Assembly (NCBI GenBank): GCA_014302835.1
Contig: CP060294.1
Location: 682,001-746,000, forward strand
From: Pedobacter sp. PAMC26386
Lineage (GTDB): Bacteria; Bacteroidota; Bacteroidia; Sphingobacteriales; Sphingobacteriaceae
Direction: 5' to 3'
DNA length: 64,000 nt
Shown: in pieces, positions 17,830-25,666 of the stretch
Layout of the letters: each line of letters opens with the position of its first letter
Position numbering within the stretch: position 1 is the first letter of the stretch
Translations under genes and position numbers: made by a program
Notes under the pieces: model-generated
Told to the model about the DNA's origin: nothing
Database searches by the model: none
Seen by the model: the letters and a program-made list of their open reading frames with translations, nothing else

Positions 17830-18675
17830 ATGATAAATTCTTTTTTGATGTTAGGCCAATCAAATATGGCAGGGCGGGGATATTTGAGTGATGTTAAGCA
17901 GATCTATGATGAAAAGATCAAAATGCTGGTGAATGGCCGCTGGCAAACGATGACAGAACCAATTAATTTTGACAGGCCTACATCCGGTATAGGACTTGCA
18001 GCATCATTCGCGGGTGCCTGGCGATTAAAAAATGATCAGGAAGAAATCGGTTTGATACCGTGTGCTGACGGGGGCACGAGCCTGGATGATTGGGCTGTTG
18101 GGGGTGTACTCTTTGAAAACGCCGTTTTCCAGGCAAAGCTTGCCCTAAGGTCCAGTAAGTTGAGCGGGATCTTATGGCATCAAGGCGAAAATGATAGTTT
18201 TGGTGGATTTTCCACTCTTTATTACGATAAACTGAGTATTATCGTTGATGCATTTCGCCTTGAGCTTGAAGTACAAGATATTCCTTTTATTGCAGGCGGC
18301 CTTGGCGATTTTTTAAGTGGTGGCAGGTACGGAAAATATTTTACTGAATATAACCAGGTTAATTATGCTCTTCAGAAATTCGCTGAAACTAAGCCGAACT
18401 GCTATTTTGTAACGGCAAATGGATTAACGGCTAACGAGGATGGGCTTCATTTTGATGCGGTATCGCAGCGTAGGTTTGGAATCCGGTATTTCGAATCATT
18501 AGTCGAAAAGAAAAATATTTTGGTACCACTTGCTGGCGAGGATGAGTTAATCGAGATCATACAGGAAAGGCCTTTAACTAAAAAAGAACAGGGTACATTG
18601 TTAGAAGTTGATTTTGCCCGCGGTAAAATGTCCCTAGGTGATCTGGAAGAAAAACTGAGCCTGCTGAACGACTAA
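17830..18675 (+). CDS. SASA-family carbohydrate esterase (acetyl-xylan esterase/sialate O-acetylesterase-like)
   Basis: 281 residues, an SGNH-type hydrolase. FLMLGQSNMAGRG has the nucleophile Ser in GQSNM, LWHQGENDS is the WHQGE block, and EDGLHFD carries the catalytic Asp-x-x-His. There is no signal peptide, so unlike many CE6 enzymes it looks cytoplasmic. After about residue 230 comes a ~50-residue C-terminal extension (LTKKEQGTLLEVDFARGKMS) that I do not recognise. Family members remove acetyl groups from sugars such as xylan or sialic acid. It lies 35 nt after the TetR gene. Confidence 0.85.
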   Translation: MINSFLMLGQSNMAGRGYLSDVKQIYDEKIKMLVNGRWQTMTEPINFDRPTSGIGLAASFAGAWRLKNDQEEIGLIPCADGGTSLDDWAVGGVLFENAVFQAKLALRSSKLSGILWHQGENDSFGGFSTLYYDKLSIIVDAFRLELEVQDIPFIAGGLGDFLSGGRYGKYFTEYNQVNYALQKFAETKPNCYFVTANGLTANEDGLHFDAVSQRRFGIRYFESLVEKKNILVPLAGEDELIEIIQERPLTKKEQGTLLEVDFARGKMSLGDLEEKLSLLND

Positions 18676-18780
18676 TTAAATTGATATGTTCCCTGACCAG
18701 TTGAATGAGATCAATAAGCATAATGATAAATCAAAAACGCAAGATAGTTAGTCATTATTTTTAAGTCATAATCTTATGTT

Positions 18781-19269
18781 TTAAAATCGGCATAATTTCT
18801 CGATCAGAGTTTTCTGAGATGGGTAAACATTGCTCAACGAACTTTTAGTTGCCATCTCGAACTCTGAAAAATCGAAACCAGGTGCGACTGCGCAGCTGAC
18901 CAACGCAAAGTCCCGTTTTGATGAAACCTCAGCAGCAAACCAGCAATTTGGTTCGATGGAAACTTGTAGATTACCAGTTTCTGAATCACTAAGTTCTATA
19001 CACTTGTAGCCCCCGTCTGCATCTAAAACGTGGATATTTATTGGCTGACCAATATGGAAGTACCAAAGCTCATCAGACTTTAAGCGATGAAAACCGGAGA
19101 AATCACTACCTTCAAGCAAGTAATAAATTGATGTGCAAGCGCGTCTTAATTCACTTTCGTTATCACGATTAACTTCGGCATGAGATCTGAAAATTTCTCT
19201 ATAATAACCACCTTCGGGATGTGATTGAAGATCTAGGCGATCTATCCAGTAGCTAGCTTTGTTTTTCAT
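18781..19269 (-). CDS. Cupin-type DUF985 family protein
   Basis: A 162-residue single cupin of the DUF985 (Cupin_5) family. The start ASYWIDRLDLQSHPEGGYYR carries the family HPEGGYYRE motif. SIYYLLEGSDFSGFHRLKSD provides the first cupin motif with the metal/sugar-site His. WYFHIGQPINIHVL and SCAVAPGFDFSEFE are the C-terminal strands. Related folds include epimerase-like cupins; no function is established for the family. It is divergent from the truncated AraC gene and intact. Confidence 0.9.
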   Translation of the reverse strand: MKNKASYWIDRLDLQSHPEGGYYREIFRSHAEVNRDNESELRRACTSIYYLLEGSDFSGFHRLKSDELWYFHIGQPINIHVLDADGGYKCIELSDSETGNLQVSIEPNCWFAAEVSSKRDFALVSCAVAPGFDFSEFEMATKSSLSNVYPSQKTLIEKLCRF

Positions 19270-19440
19270 ATTATTTTTTTTTTATTTGATGACTATCTTT
19301 CTTGAAAACCTAAGTATTGACAACTATAAAATAACGCATTTTTATCTGGATAAATTATATGAAGAATATGCTCTTTTTTGAGACAAGAATCGAACACGCG
19401 CTGACTAGTAAGACATTCCTCTAAAAAGGACATTGATCCA

Positions 19441-20106
19441 TTGTCAGAAAATTTTCTTGCTCCGCTCGTCAGTTGGGTTAGGTTTTTCTGTTTGGGGGGA
19501 GGGGATTCTAATAGACATGCTGATCTGATTTGTAATTACCAATTGGGCAAGAAGATTCAGCAGTATGGTTTCTTTTCATATGCAGTAAACGAGGCATTGT
19601 TTCTTTCAGAAAAGGAAAAGAGCGTGGTCACGACACTGTTTGAAAGTATTGCAATGGAACCGGAGCACAATATTGATAAATTCAGTCAGGATGTTCTCGT
19701 TTCTCAGATAGAGCTATTACTGAATTATAGCAACCGTTTCTATAACCGGCAGTTCATCACCCGCAAAGTGTTGTATGTTGACTTAATCGTCCAGTTGGAT
19801 GCATATCTGGCAATGCACCTTGAAAATGAGTTGAAAGGACTGCCAACGGTACAGCAGGTATCAGATCATCTTAGGGTATCTCAAAGATATTTGACCGATA
19901 TGCTCAAATCACTGACAGGCCATGGTACTCAGCAATATATTCACTACCGGTTAATTGAAAAGGCAAAGTCTCTGCTGGTTATTACTGACCTAAGTGTAGC
20001 AGAGATCGGGTACCAATTGGGGTTCGAACATCCTCAATCATTCAATAAATTATTCAAAATGAAAACAAAAACAACACCTTCAGAATTTAGGGATTCATTC
20101 AATTGA
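19441..20106 (+). pseudogene. AraC-family regulator, N-terminus lost at a repeat junction
   Basis: From about 19516 the frame encodes a normal AraC-type protein lacking its first ~100 residues: ADLICNYQLGKKIQQYGFFS, YAVNEALFLSEKEK, then the DNA-binding end (VSDHLRVSQRYLTDMLKSLT, and LSVAEIGYQLGFEHPQSFNK). Upstream the frame continues open to a TTG at 19441, but those 25 residues come from the G-rich repeat copy 3 and unrelated DNA. The cupin ligand domain is missing. A DNA-binding-only protein might still be made, but no ribosome-binding context supports it. Confidence 0.7.
19494..19516 (+). repeat. Dispersed G-rich repeat, copy 3 (short)
   Basis: GGGGGGAGGGG followed by ATTCTAATAGACATG. Homology to the other copies ends after TAATAGA; immediately to the right begins AraC coding sequence that lacks its 5' part. 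Confidence 0.6.
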
Positions 20107-20330
20107 AAGATATTCTTCAGAGAGGCGCCAGGTTGTTACTTTATAGGTAATGCATCGATAAGGGCTACCGCTTTTTCGATTCCATCTCAATATCTAGCCC
20201 GGCTTCGTTTATCAGGACATCGGATCTAAGGGGGCAAATCCCTTATGCCAATCTCTTTTTGATAAATACATACTTGTTGCACTAAAAAAAGAGAAGATAT
20301 TATGAATTGTTTCCTGGATTGGATTGACTT

Positions 20331-21128
20331 TTATCCTGTCTCTGTTATAGACTTTGGCAGCATCAATAAAAATGGTAAAGCCATGGTATAATCCAAATCA
20401 GGATATTCTAATTCCAATACCCTTATATTGCTATAGTAAGTTTCATGTTGTGTATAGTAGTATTTTTCAGACTGGACAAACCATGCTTTGTTTTCCAGTT
20501 TCTGAGCAAGGAACCATTTCTCAAACATGCGTGCACTACGACCATTACCATCATTCCATGGATGTATCTTTACAAATACAAGATGTATCATGCTGGCAAA
20601 AAAGAAGGTCTCCAGCGGTGTCAGTTCAGTGTTAATTGGCGTTTCCATATCAGCATACAATTTATCCATCTCAGAAGCTACTCCAATAGGAGAGGCCGCC
20701 ACATACTCAATGCGTTCAACTTTTGTCGTAACAAACATATTCTGATTTCTGAACTTGCCTATCCAATTTGTAGATACGATATACCTTGCTAAAATGGTAT
20801 GCATCTCTGCAAATGTTTCTTTTCCTATTCTATTTTCTGAAGCAAATTGATAAGCAAGATACAGGTCATCTATTTTACGCGTATAATCAGGTTTAAATTC
20901 AATATGAAATCGCTTATGCTTAATATAAGAATCTAATTCTATGGTTTCTCCTTCAATTTTGCTTGAATATACGGAGGCTACAGAAGTATAAAAGCTAAAC
21001 TCATCTGTGGAAATGAGAGCATCTTCCAATTCGTTAAATGCAGTTAACAATGCCTCATTTGAAACCACACTTTTGTATTGCCCAAGCAAATCAGTAGGTA
21101 TGATTTGTAAGTCCTCTATTGTTAACAT
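20331..21128 (-). CDS. Fic-domain protein (AMPylase family) with N-terminal inhibitory helix
   Basis: 265 residues. The Fic core motif is HPWNDGNGR (His189 to Arg197), with the usual Phe replaced by Trp and the acidic Asp193 kept. An inhibitory (S/T)xxxE(G/N) helix is present N-terminal to the core: SSKIEG, with Ser55, Glu59 and Gly60. This is the class II, self-inhibited arrangement. Such proteins transfer AMP from ATP to a Thr, Ser or Tyr of a target, with Glu59 blocking ATP until relieved. No winged-helix C-terminus and no partner antitoxin gene are seen. The target is unknown. Confidence 0.92.
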   Translation of the reverse strand: MLTIEDLQIIPTDLLGQYKSVVSNEALLTAFNELEDALISTDEFSFYTSVASVYSSKIEGETIELDSYIKHKRFHIEFKPDYTRKIDDLYLAYQFASENRIGKETFAEMHTILARYIVSTNWIGKFRNQNMFVTTKVERIEYVAASPIGVASEMDKLYADMETPINTELTPLETFFFASMIHLVFVKIHPWNDGNGRSARMFEKWFLAQKLENKAWFVQSEKYYYTQHETYYSNIRVLELEYPDLDYTMALPFLLMLPKSITETG

Positions 21129-21153
21129 TGTTCCTAGAGTTAGTTGTAAACAA

Positions 21154-21185
21154 AAAAAGCTTTAAATCGAAATTTAAAGCTTTTT
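21154..21185. terminator. Perfect 14-bp hairpin with CGAA loop upstream of fic
   Basis: AAAAAGCTTTAAAT, loop CGAA, ATTTAAAGCTTTTT. The symmetrical A/T tails could terminate transcription in either direction. It lies 26 nt before the Fic start codon, so it may shield fic from upstream transcription or be part of its leader. Confidence 0.65.
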
Positions 21186-21197
21186 AGTGAATTCAGC

Positions 21198-21270
21198 GGG
21201 GGAGAGGGGATTTTAATAGAACACTTAGAGGGGGGGGGGGACGTTTTAAGGCAGATTTTGGGTGAATAGT
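21198..21270 (+). repeat. Dispersed G-rich repeat, copy 4 (with G11 run)
   Basis: GGGGGAGAGGGG, then ATTTTAATAGAACACTTAGA, an uninterrupted G11 run (21230-21240), then TTTTAAGGCAGATTTTGGGT and GAATAGT. It aligns over its whole length with copy 2 at 13429-13500. The G11 run replaces GGGTGTTTTT of copy 2 and may have expanded by slippage. Confidence 0.75.
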
Positions 21271-21775
21271 GTGACACTTCTTCTTAATCTTTTTTGTAGT
21301 TGGCGTTTGTAGCCTTTTAACTCTTTAGATGAAGTATATTCGCTGAATTAGTAATCATTCGAAAGTTTTGTATATCCTTAGTCAGTTCGACTCTGGCAAA
21401 GGGAGAGAATAGCCTTTTTGTTTTCATCCGTGCACGGATATATAAATAATTCGTTGTCATCGAGATGATTCACTTACTTGTTGTTAACTAATAAGAGTTT
21501 AACGTTTTTTTGTACAAAAAAACACCCTTCATTGAAACCATAAAAAACAATTAAAGACAATGAAATGATTTTATTTATCTTTAGTGCAAGGTTAGGCTGA
21601 AGTGCACTGATTTCCTCCCACTTCTGCAAGACCAAAACCGTTAACAATACTGTTTTATGACAGACAATAAAGGAAAAAATATAATAAAGGATGTCGTCGA
21701 AACGGGTTCTGGAATTTCGGGGATTAACATCGTGTGTATATTTATACAGTGCCAGAGGTTTTTTTACACTCTGCC
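21271..21775. other. Intergenic region left of the ankyrin cassette
   Basis: About 500 bases without a gene I can support. A 113-codon minus-strand frame (21474-21815) is open but has no recognisable protein character. The right end contains GTTGTGCG, discussed under the cassette. Confidence 0.4.
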
Positions 21776-22540
21776 GTTGTGCGTCAGCTATGACTGAAAC
21801 CTCCGAAAATAACACAGAGAAAAAATGAAAGCATTATTTACTGCAATCCGAGAAAAAGACACGAACAAAATAACAGAACTAATTACAAAAAAACCTGACC
21901 TCGTAAATAGTGTTGCTAAACAACCTCCAAAAAAGGATGATGGACAATCTCCGTTACAAATTGCATTTAAGGCAAGGAATTTTTGGGCAGCAAAGTACTT
22001 GCTTGAAAAAGGAGCAGATGTAAATTTCATAGACGCTACATCAGTTAATGAATGGAAAATGCCAGTACTACACGATGCGGTAATGGCAACAGTATCTTTG
22101 GCGAGATTTGAATTTGCTGTCGACCCGTGGAATGAAGAAAAAAAACATCTTTATGAATTAAAGGGAGTAAAAGAACACTTCGAAAAAACATTCTCTTTGC
22201 TGAAAATTATGGTTGAAAAAGGAGCAGATGTAAATTCTGTTGACAGTTATGGAAATTCTGTATTAATGCGTGCTTGTGCTGATGTTGAAAATCGTTGGAT
22301 GGCTAAAGATAGGTCTATACCCAAAGAAACTACTTGGGACTTAAAACAAATTTTCGATTTGTTAATTTCTTCGGGTGCTGACGTTTATAGAACGACACCA
22401 ACAAGAAAAGCAATTACGGAAATGAATAAAAGACTTTTGAAACAACTAAAAATTGAAATTTAGCCGAACGCACAACAAGGTATATTGTCAAAAGCGGAGC
22501 TGAAAGGACTTTTTGTGCAAAACCCAACAACTTTACTAGC
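21776..22540 (+). mobile_element. Integron-cassette-like unit carrying the ankyrin gene
   Basis: GTTGTGCG at 21776-21783, 41 nt before the ankyrin start, is the exact complement of CGCACAAC at 22469-22476, 5 nt after its stop. Core-site complementarity around a single promoterless ORF, plus a structured-looking tail after the stop (ACAAGGTATATTG region), is what an integron gene cassette looks like. A matching GTTGTGC downstream of the tail was not found and no integrase is in the window, so this is a candidate stranded cassette. The right boundary is approximate. Confidence 0.35.
21825..22463 (+). CDS. Ankyrin-repeat protein
   Basis: 212 residues, no signal peptide, made of about four ankyrin repeats. 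Visible repeat cores are ALFTAIREKDTNKITELITK, SPLQIAFKARNFWAAKYLLE, KGADVNFID, LLKIMVEKGADVNSVDSYGN with VLMRACADV, and IFDLLISSGADVYR. Ankyrin repeats bind other proteins; no catalytic domain is attached. The gene is alone, tightly framed by the complementary GTTGTGCG / CGCACAAC motifs, and lies in the accessory side of the window 430 nt from the tRNA-Ser gene. Confidence 0.85.
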   Translation: MKALFTAIREKDTNKITELITKKPDLVNSVAKQPPKKDDGQSPLQIAFKARNFWAAKYLLEKGADVNFIDATSVNEWKMPVLHDAVMATVSLARFEFAVDPWNEEKKHLYELKGVKEHFEKTFSLLKIMVEKGADVNSVDSYGNSVLMRACADVENRWMAKDRSIPKETTWDLKQIFDLLISSGADVYRTTPTRKAITEMNKRLLKQLKIEI

Positions 22541-22800
22541 TACTTTTTTGAAATTCTTACAAATACTTATTTTTAGGTAGTAACCCAAGTAGTTGGCAAT
22601 ATGGGGGAAGAGGGATTCGAACACTAGATGAATTAATGATTTATAAAGATGCTGAAATTCTTGTTTTACTCGTTCCGCTCGTTGGCTCGATTATCGGTAA
22701 GTTTATACCCGTGGATTTCCGCTAATAGGGATTAGCTCGCTGCGCTCGCTGATCCCTTGAGGGGGAGGCTTCAAACAAACTGCGCTCGCTTCGCTCGTAC
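22541..22800. other. Intergenic region between cassette and tRNA-Ser
   Basis: Holds the tRNA-like repeat copy at 22603-22622 and several CGCTCG-rich short repeats (for example TGCGCTCGCT at about 22740 and GCGCTCGCTTCGCTCG at about 22783). No gene is seen. Confidence 0.45.
22603..22622 (+). repeat. Partial duplicate of the tRNA-Ser 3' end (attachment-site-like)
   Basis: GGAAGAGGGATTCGAAC at 22606-22622 is identical over 17 bases to 22906-22922 inside the tRNA-Ser gene (T-arm and acceptor stem), exactly 300 nt away and in the same orientation. Preceding GGG extends the similarity to the other G-rich repeats. It looks like an attL/attR-type copy of a tRNA end. Confidence 0.7.
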
Positions 22801-22868
22801 GCATTTTTTTGGTTTAAAACCAGCCTTGCACTGAAGGAGTGCAGAACTGGCTTTAAACCAAAAAATGC
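22801..22868. repeat. Imperfect long inverted repeat next to the tRNA terminator
   Basis: Left arm GCATTTTTTTGGTTTAAAAC (with CAG) pairs with right arm CTGGCTTTAAACCAAAAAAT (with GC); an inner GCACT/AGTGC stem encloses the loop GAAGG. The A-T rich arms end beside the tRNA terminator hairpin. Confidence 0.6.
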
Positions 22869-22890
22869 TACTTATCTTCGATAAGCAGCA
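22864..22890 (-). terminator. Intrinsic terminator of tRNA-Ser
   Basis: On the minus strand, ATGCTGCTTAT, loop CGAAG, ATAAGTAGCAT is followed directly by a T-run, 9 nt after the CCA end of the tRNA. One mismatch in the stem. A classical intrinsic terminator. Confidence 0.8.
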
Positions 22891-22898
22891 TTTATGTT

Positions 22899-22988
22899 TG
22901 GCGGAGGAAGAGGGATTCGAACCCTCGGTACCGTTGCCAGTACGACAGTTTAGCAAACTGTTCCTTTCGGCCACTCAGGCATCCCTCC
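22899..22988 (-). tRNA. tRNA-Ser (anticodon GCT)
   Basis: Minus-strand gene of 90 nt. The acceptor GGAGGGA pairs with TTCCTCC (one G-U), the discriminator is G and CCA is encoded (22899-22901). The D-arm reads GCCTGAGTGGCCGAAAGG. The anticodon stem-loop ACAGT-TTGCTAA-ACTGT gives anticodon GCT, which reads AGC/AGU. A long variable arm typical of class II tRNA-Ser follows, then T-arm GAGGGTTCGAATCCCTC. The 3' end points towards the accessory region, the side where islands using a tRNA 3' end would accumulate. Confidence 0.95.
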
Positions 22989-23055
22989 GTTTAAATTTGT
23001 TACCCGTTTTCCGGGGTTGCAAATATAGTAATAGAATCATTAATTCAAAAAAAAA

Positions 23056-25134
23056 TTAAACATTTTGTAGGTAATCTATACGCACATGATAGATGCTCAT
23101 AAGCATTGTCTTGAATATCAGCTTTATAGTTTCTATATCTTTTAACGTTAAATCGCAATTATCTAACTGGTTTTGTTCCAATTTGTAATTAATGATGCGT
23201 TCAACCAGATCATTTATGTTTTGAGCGTTCGGATTTTTGATACTTCTTGAGGCTGCTTCGACCGAATCGGCTAGCATTAACACCCCAGTTTCCTTAGAGA
23301 ATGGGATAGGACCAGGGTAACGGAAGATATTTTCGTCTACAAATTTCTCTGGAGAATTTTTAAGGAAAGACTGGTAAAAATAATCTACACGCGTATTTCC
23401 ATGGTGCGTTCTGATAAAGTCAATTACACTTTCCGGTAACTGATGTCTTCGGGTAATTTCAATTCCCTTATGCACGTGCTTAATGATGATCTGCGCACTT
23501 TGTTCATAAGGCAGTTTATCATGCGGGCTTAAAGTTGTATTCTGGTTCTCAATAAAGTATTGAGGGTTCTCAATTTTACCAATATCATGATACAAAGCAC
23601 CAGCTCTTACCAGTAATGAATTTCCACCAATCTTGAAGATCGCTGCTTCGGCTAAATTGGCAACTTGTAACGAATGCTGAAAAGTACCCGGAGCTTTGAA
23701 TGCTAGTTCTCTTAATAGCTTGTTATTCGTGTTTGTAAGCTCAATCAACGCTACATCAGAAGTGATACCGAATACACGCTCAAAAGCATAGATCAGTGGG
23801 TAAGCCAGTAAGGATAAAAGTACACTGATAATGAAAGGTACAAAGTTGATCCATTCAATCTCTTTAAAAGAACCGTCCCTTAATAAGGCAATTCCAATAA
23901 AACAGATAAAATATGCTGTTAATATAAATAGCGCAGATAAGAGTAATTGCTCTCTTTTGATCAGGTTTCTGATACTATAGATGGCAACCATACCCGCAGT
24001 CACTTGGTAAAATACAAATTCAAAACTATTAGGGACAAAGAAGCCGGCTATCAGGATAACCAGTAAATGGAGGTACAATGCCAGACGAGTATCAAAAAGT
24101 ATTCTGATAATAATCGGAACAATACAGAATGGGATATAGTAAAGACTAGGCATGTTTAGCTTGATAGACCAGGTCAGTGCAAGCAGTAGCATGGTGATGA
24201 TTAATAATAATAATGATAATTGTCTGTTATCACTAAAAATGTCTTTTCTGAACATAGAAAGAAATACCATCAGCAGACTCAAAATAAATCCGACCAATAA
24301 GATCTGGCCCAGGTACACAAGTTTACTATCACCAATAGTTTTAGTCTGTGCCTCATAGGTTTCTTTGAAGGACTGGAGTTTCTGGAACACTTCATCATCA
24401 ATCACGTTGTTCTTGGCAATGATCAATTCTCCTTTCTGCACCATCCCTCGGGTAGTTGAAAGGCTGTTTATCGTATTATTCTGGACAATTGCAGTCAGTT
24501 TTTCATCAAAAACGATATTAGGTTGTAAATGATCCTCAACCAGATTTATTACGACTTCTTTCTCTTTTACTTTAGTAGAAGTGAAAGTTGTATTGAAGTA
24601 ATCAAGCGCAGTCTGTACGGTGAAAACATCTTGCGTACTAATTGTTTTGGTGATATTGTTATTCAGTAAGGAGATGTCGTAATATTTGCGTCCTTTCTGA
24701 TGCTTAGGGTTGATAGCAATAATCCCTTTTTCATAAATGCTTTTCAATAATTTCAGTGAAGCTATTTTATTTGGAAGTTTCTCTTCTTCAGGAAAAGCAT
24801 TTCCGCGCCATTTGACATCAAATTCATTCGTATAAGCATCTTCTACAGCAGTATACAATTCAGGACTGTATCTGTATATCGGAAGAACATTTTCCAATGC
24901 ATCTTGCTTATCCGTATTTACCTGCGGACTGGTTTTCAGAATAGCAAAACTAAATGGAGAGACGAGGTCTTTATTTAACCATACTTTACCTTTTTGGAAC
25001 TCATACCGGAAGCGCGGTTGCTTAGGTAAAAAAAAAGTAATGATAAGCACAGTAAGCACCATCATAATATATTTAATATTAGAAGAGTACTTTCTGTAAA
25101 GGATTTTATGAGAATTCTTTTTGATTTTAGCCAA
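23056..25134 (-). CDS. pgpH: 7TM-HD protein, PgpH-type cyclic-di-AMP phosphodiesterase
   Basis: 692 residues. One N-terminal TM (~20-40) precedes a large extracytoplasmic 7TMR-HDED domain (~45-270, including the inner pair IASLKLLKSIYEKGIIAI and LSTTRGMVQKGELII). Seven TM helices follow (~275-460), then a cytoplasmic HD phosphohydrolase domain. Metal-binding motifs are visible: FQHSLQVANLAEAA (first His), LYHDIGKIENPQYF (HD pair), VHKGIEITRRHQLPESV and FIRTHHG. PgpH proteins hydrolyse c-di-AMP, a second messenger that controls potassium and osmolyte transport. Several K+/Na+ transporters lie within 17 kb. Confidence 0.9.
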   Translation of the reverse strand: MAKIKKNSHKILYRKYSSNIKYIMMVLTVLIITFFLPKQPRFRYEFQKGKVWLNKDLVSPFSFAILKTSPQVNTDKQDALENVLPIYRYSPELYTAVEDAYTNEFDVKWRGNAFPEEEKLPNKIASLKLLKSIYEKGIIAINPKHQKGRKYYDISLLNNNITKTISTQDVFTVQTALDYFNTTFTSTKVKEKEVVINLVEDHLQPNIVFDEKLTAIVQNNTINSLSTTRGMVQKGELIIAKNNVIDDEVFQKLQSFKETYEAQTKTIGDSKLVYLGQILLVGFILSLLMVFLSMFRKDIFSDNRQLSLLLLIITMLLLALTWSIKLNMPSLYYIPFCIVPIIIRILFDTRLALYLHLLVILIAGFFVPNSFEFVFYQVTAGMVAIYSIRNLIKREQLLLSALFILTAYFICFIGIALLRDGSFKEIEWINFVPFIISVLLSLLAYPLIYAFERVFGITSDVALIELTNTNNKLLRELAFKAPGTFQHSLQVANLAEAAIFKIGGNSLLVRAGALYHDIGKIENPQYFIENQNTTLSPHDKLPYEQSAQIIIKHVHKGIEITRRHQLPESVIDFIRTHHGNTRVDYFYQSFLKNSPEKFVDENIFRYPGPIPFSKETGVLMLADSVEAASRSIKNPNAQNINDLVERIINYKLEQNQLDNCDLTLKDIETIKLIFKTMLMSIYHVRIDYLQNV

Positions 25135-25666
25135 AATGGTGAAGATTTTTATTGTACAAAAATAGGATTTTTGATCGTGTGTTTTAAACGCTATTTCTGA
25201 GCCGTTTTTATAAAAGGGAAATTTAGATAGAAAATCATGTCATATTTTCGATTTGAAGAATTAAAATTAAGCATGGAGAATAATCCAAAATAGTAATTTC
25301 TTATACCATTATTCTACTAAACCACAATTAGGTTGACGCAAAGTTACGCAATATCAAAAGGAATACAGTGGGAATTATAATATCGGGCTGAATGACTTTG
25401 ATAAGAAATTAAAAGGTGCAAAAAATGCTAATGTATTGCTACCCAATATTTCCGAAGATTTTAACCTTGAGCCCAACTCCATTACTGAATCAATAGTGGG
25501 AGGTTTATTTGTGACATAAAGGATTGCAATAAATGAAGGTATCGCAGTACAAAAAAGAAGGGTGCCATGAATGTCTATCGACATATAGCAACATAAAATT
25601 AAGCATTAAGCAAGAATAATCCGATTGATGTGAAGGCTAATCTATTTGCGAGAGAGAGTTTATTTC
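25135..25666. other. Intergenic region with a possible gene relic
   Basis: Mostly non-coding. On the plus strand 25337-25519 is open with protein-like sequence (YSGNYNIGLNDFDKKLKGAK, then VLLPNISEDFNLEPNSITES) but without a start codon, so it may be a relic of an unrecognised gene. Confidence 0.35.

Noticed and set aside
20107..20330. Possible dehydrogenase-like relic on the minus strand (DVLINEAGLDIEMES)
   Set aside because: The resemblance to an SDR NAG motif is short and not supported by surrounding sequence in any frame.
21474..21815. 113-codon minus-strand frame left of the ankyrin gene
   Set aside because: No recognisable motif or family, and it runs through the GTTGTGCG motif; judged a chance open frame.
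22690..22800. CGCTCG-rich short repeats as a CRISPR or transposon end
   Set aside because: Repeats are short, irregular and without uniform spacers or terminal inverted repeats.
22771..23059. Open frames of 64-67 codons on both strands over the tRNA-Ser gene
   Set aside because: They are shadows of the tRNA gene, which is supported by complete cloverleaf pairing and an encoded CCA.
25375..25584. 69-codon minus-strand frame downstream of pgpH
   Set aside because: Hydrophobic, compositionally odd, and opposite a more protein-like plus-strand frame; not supported as a gene.
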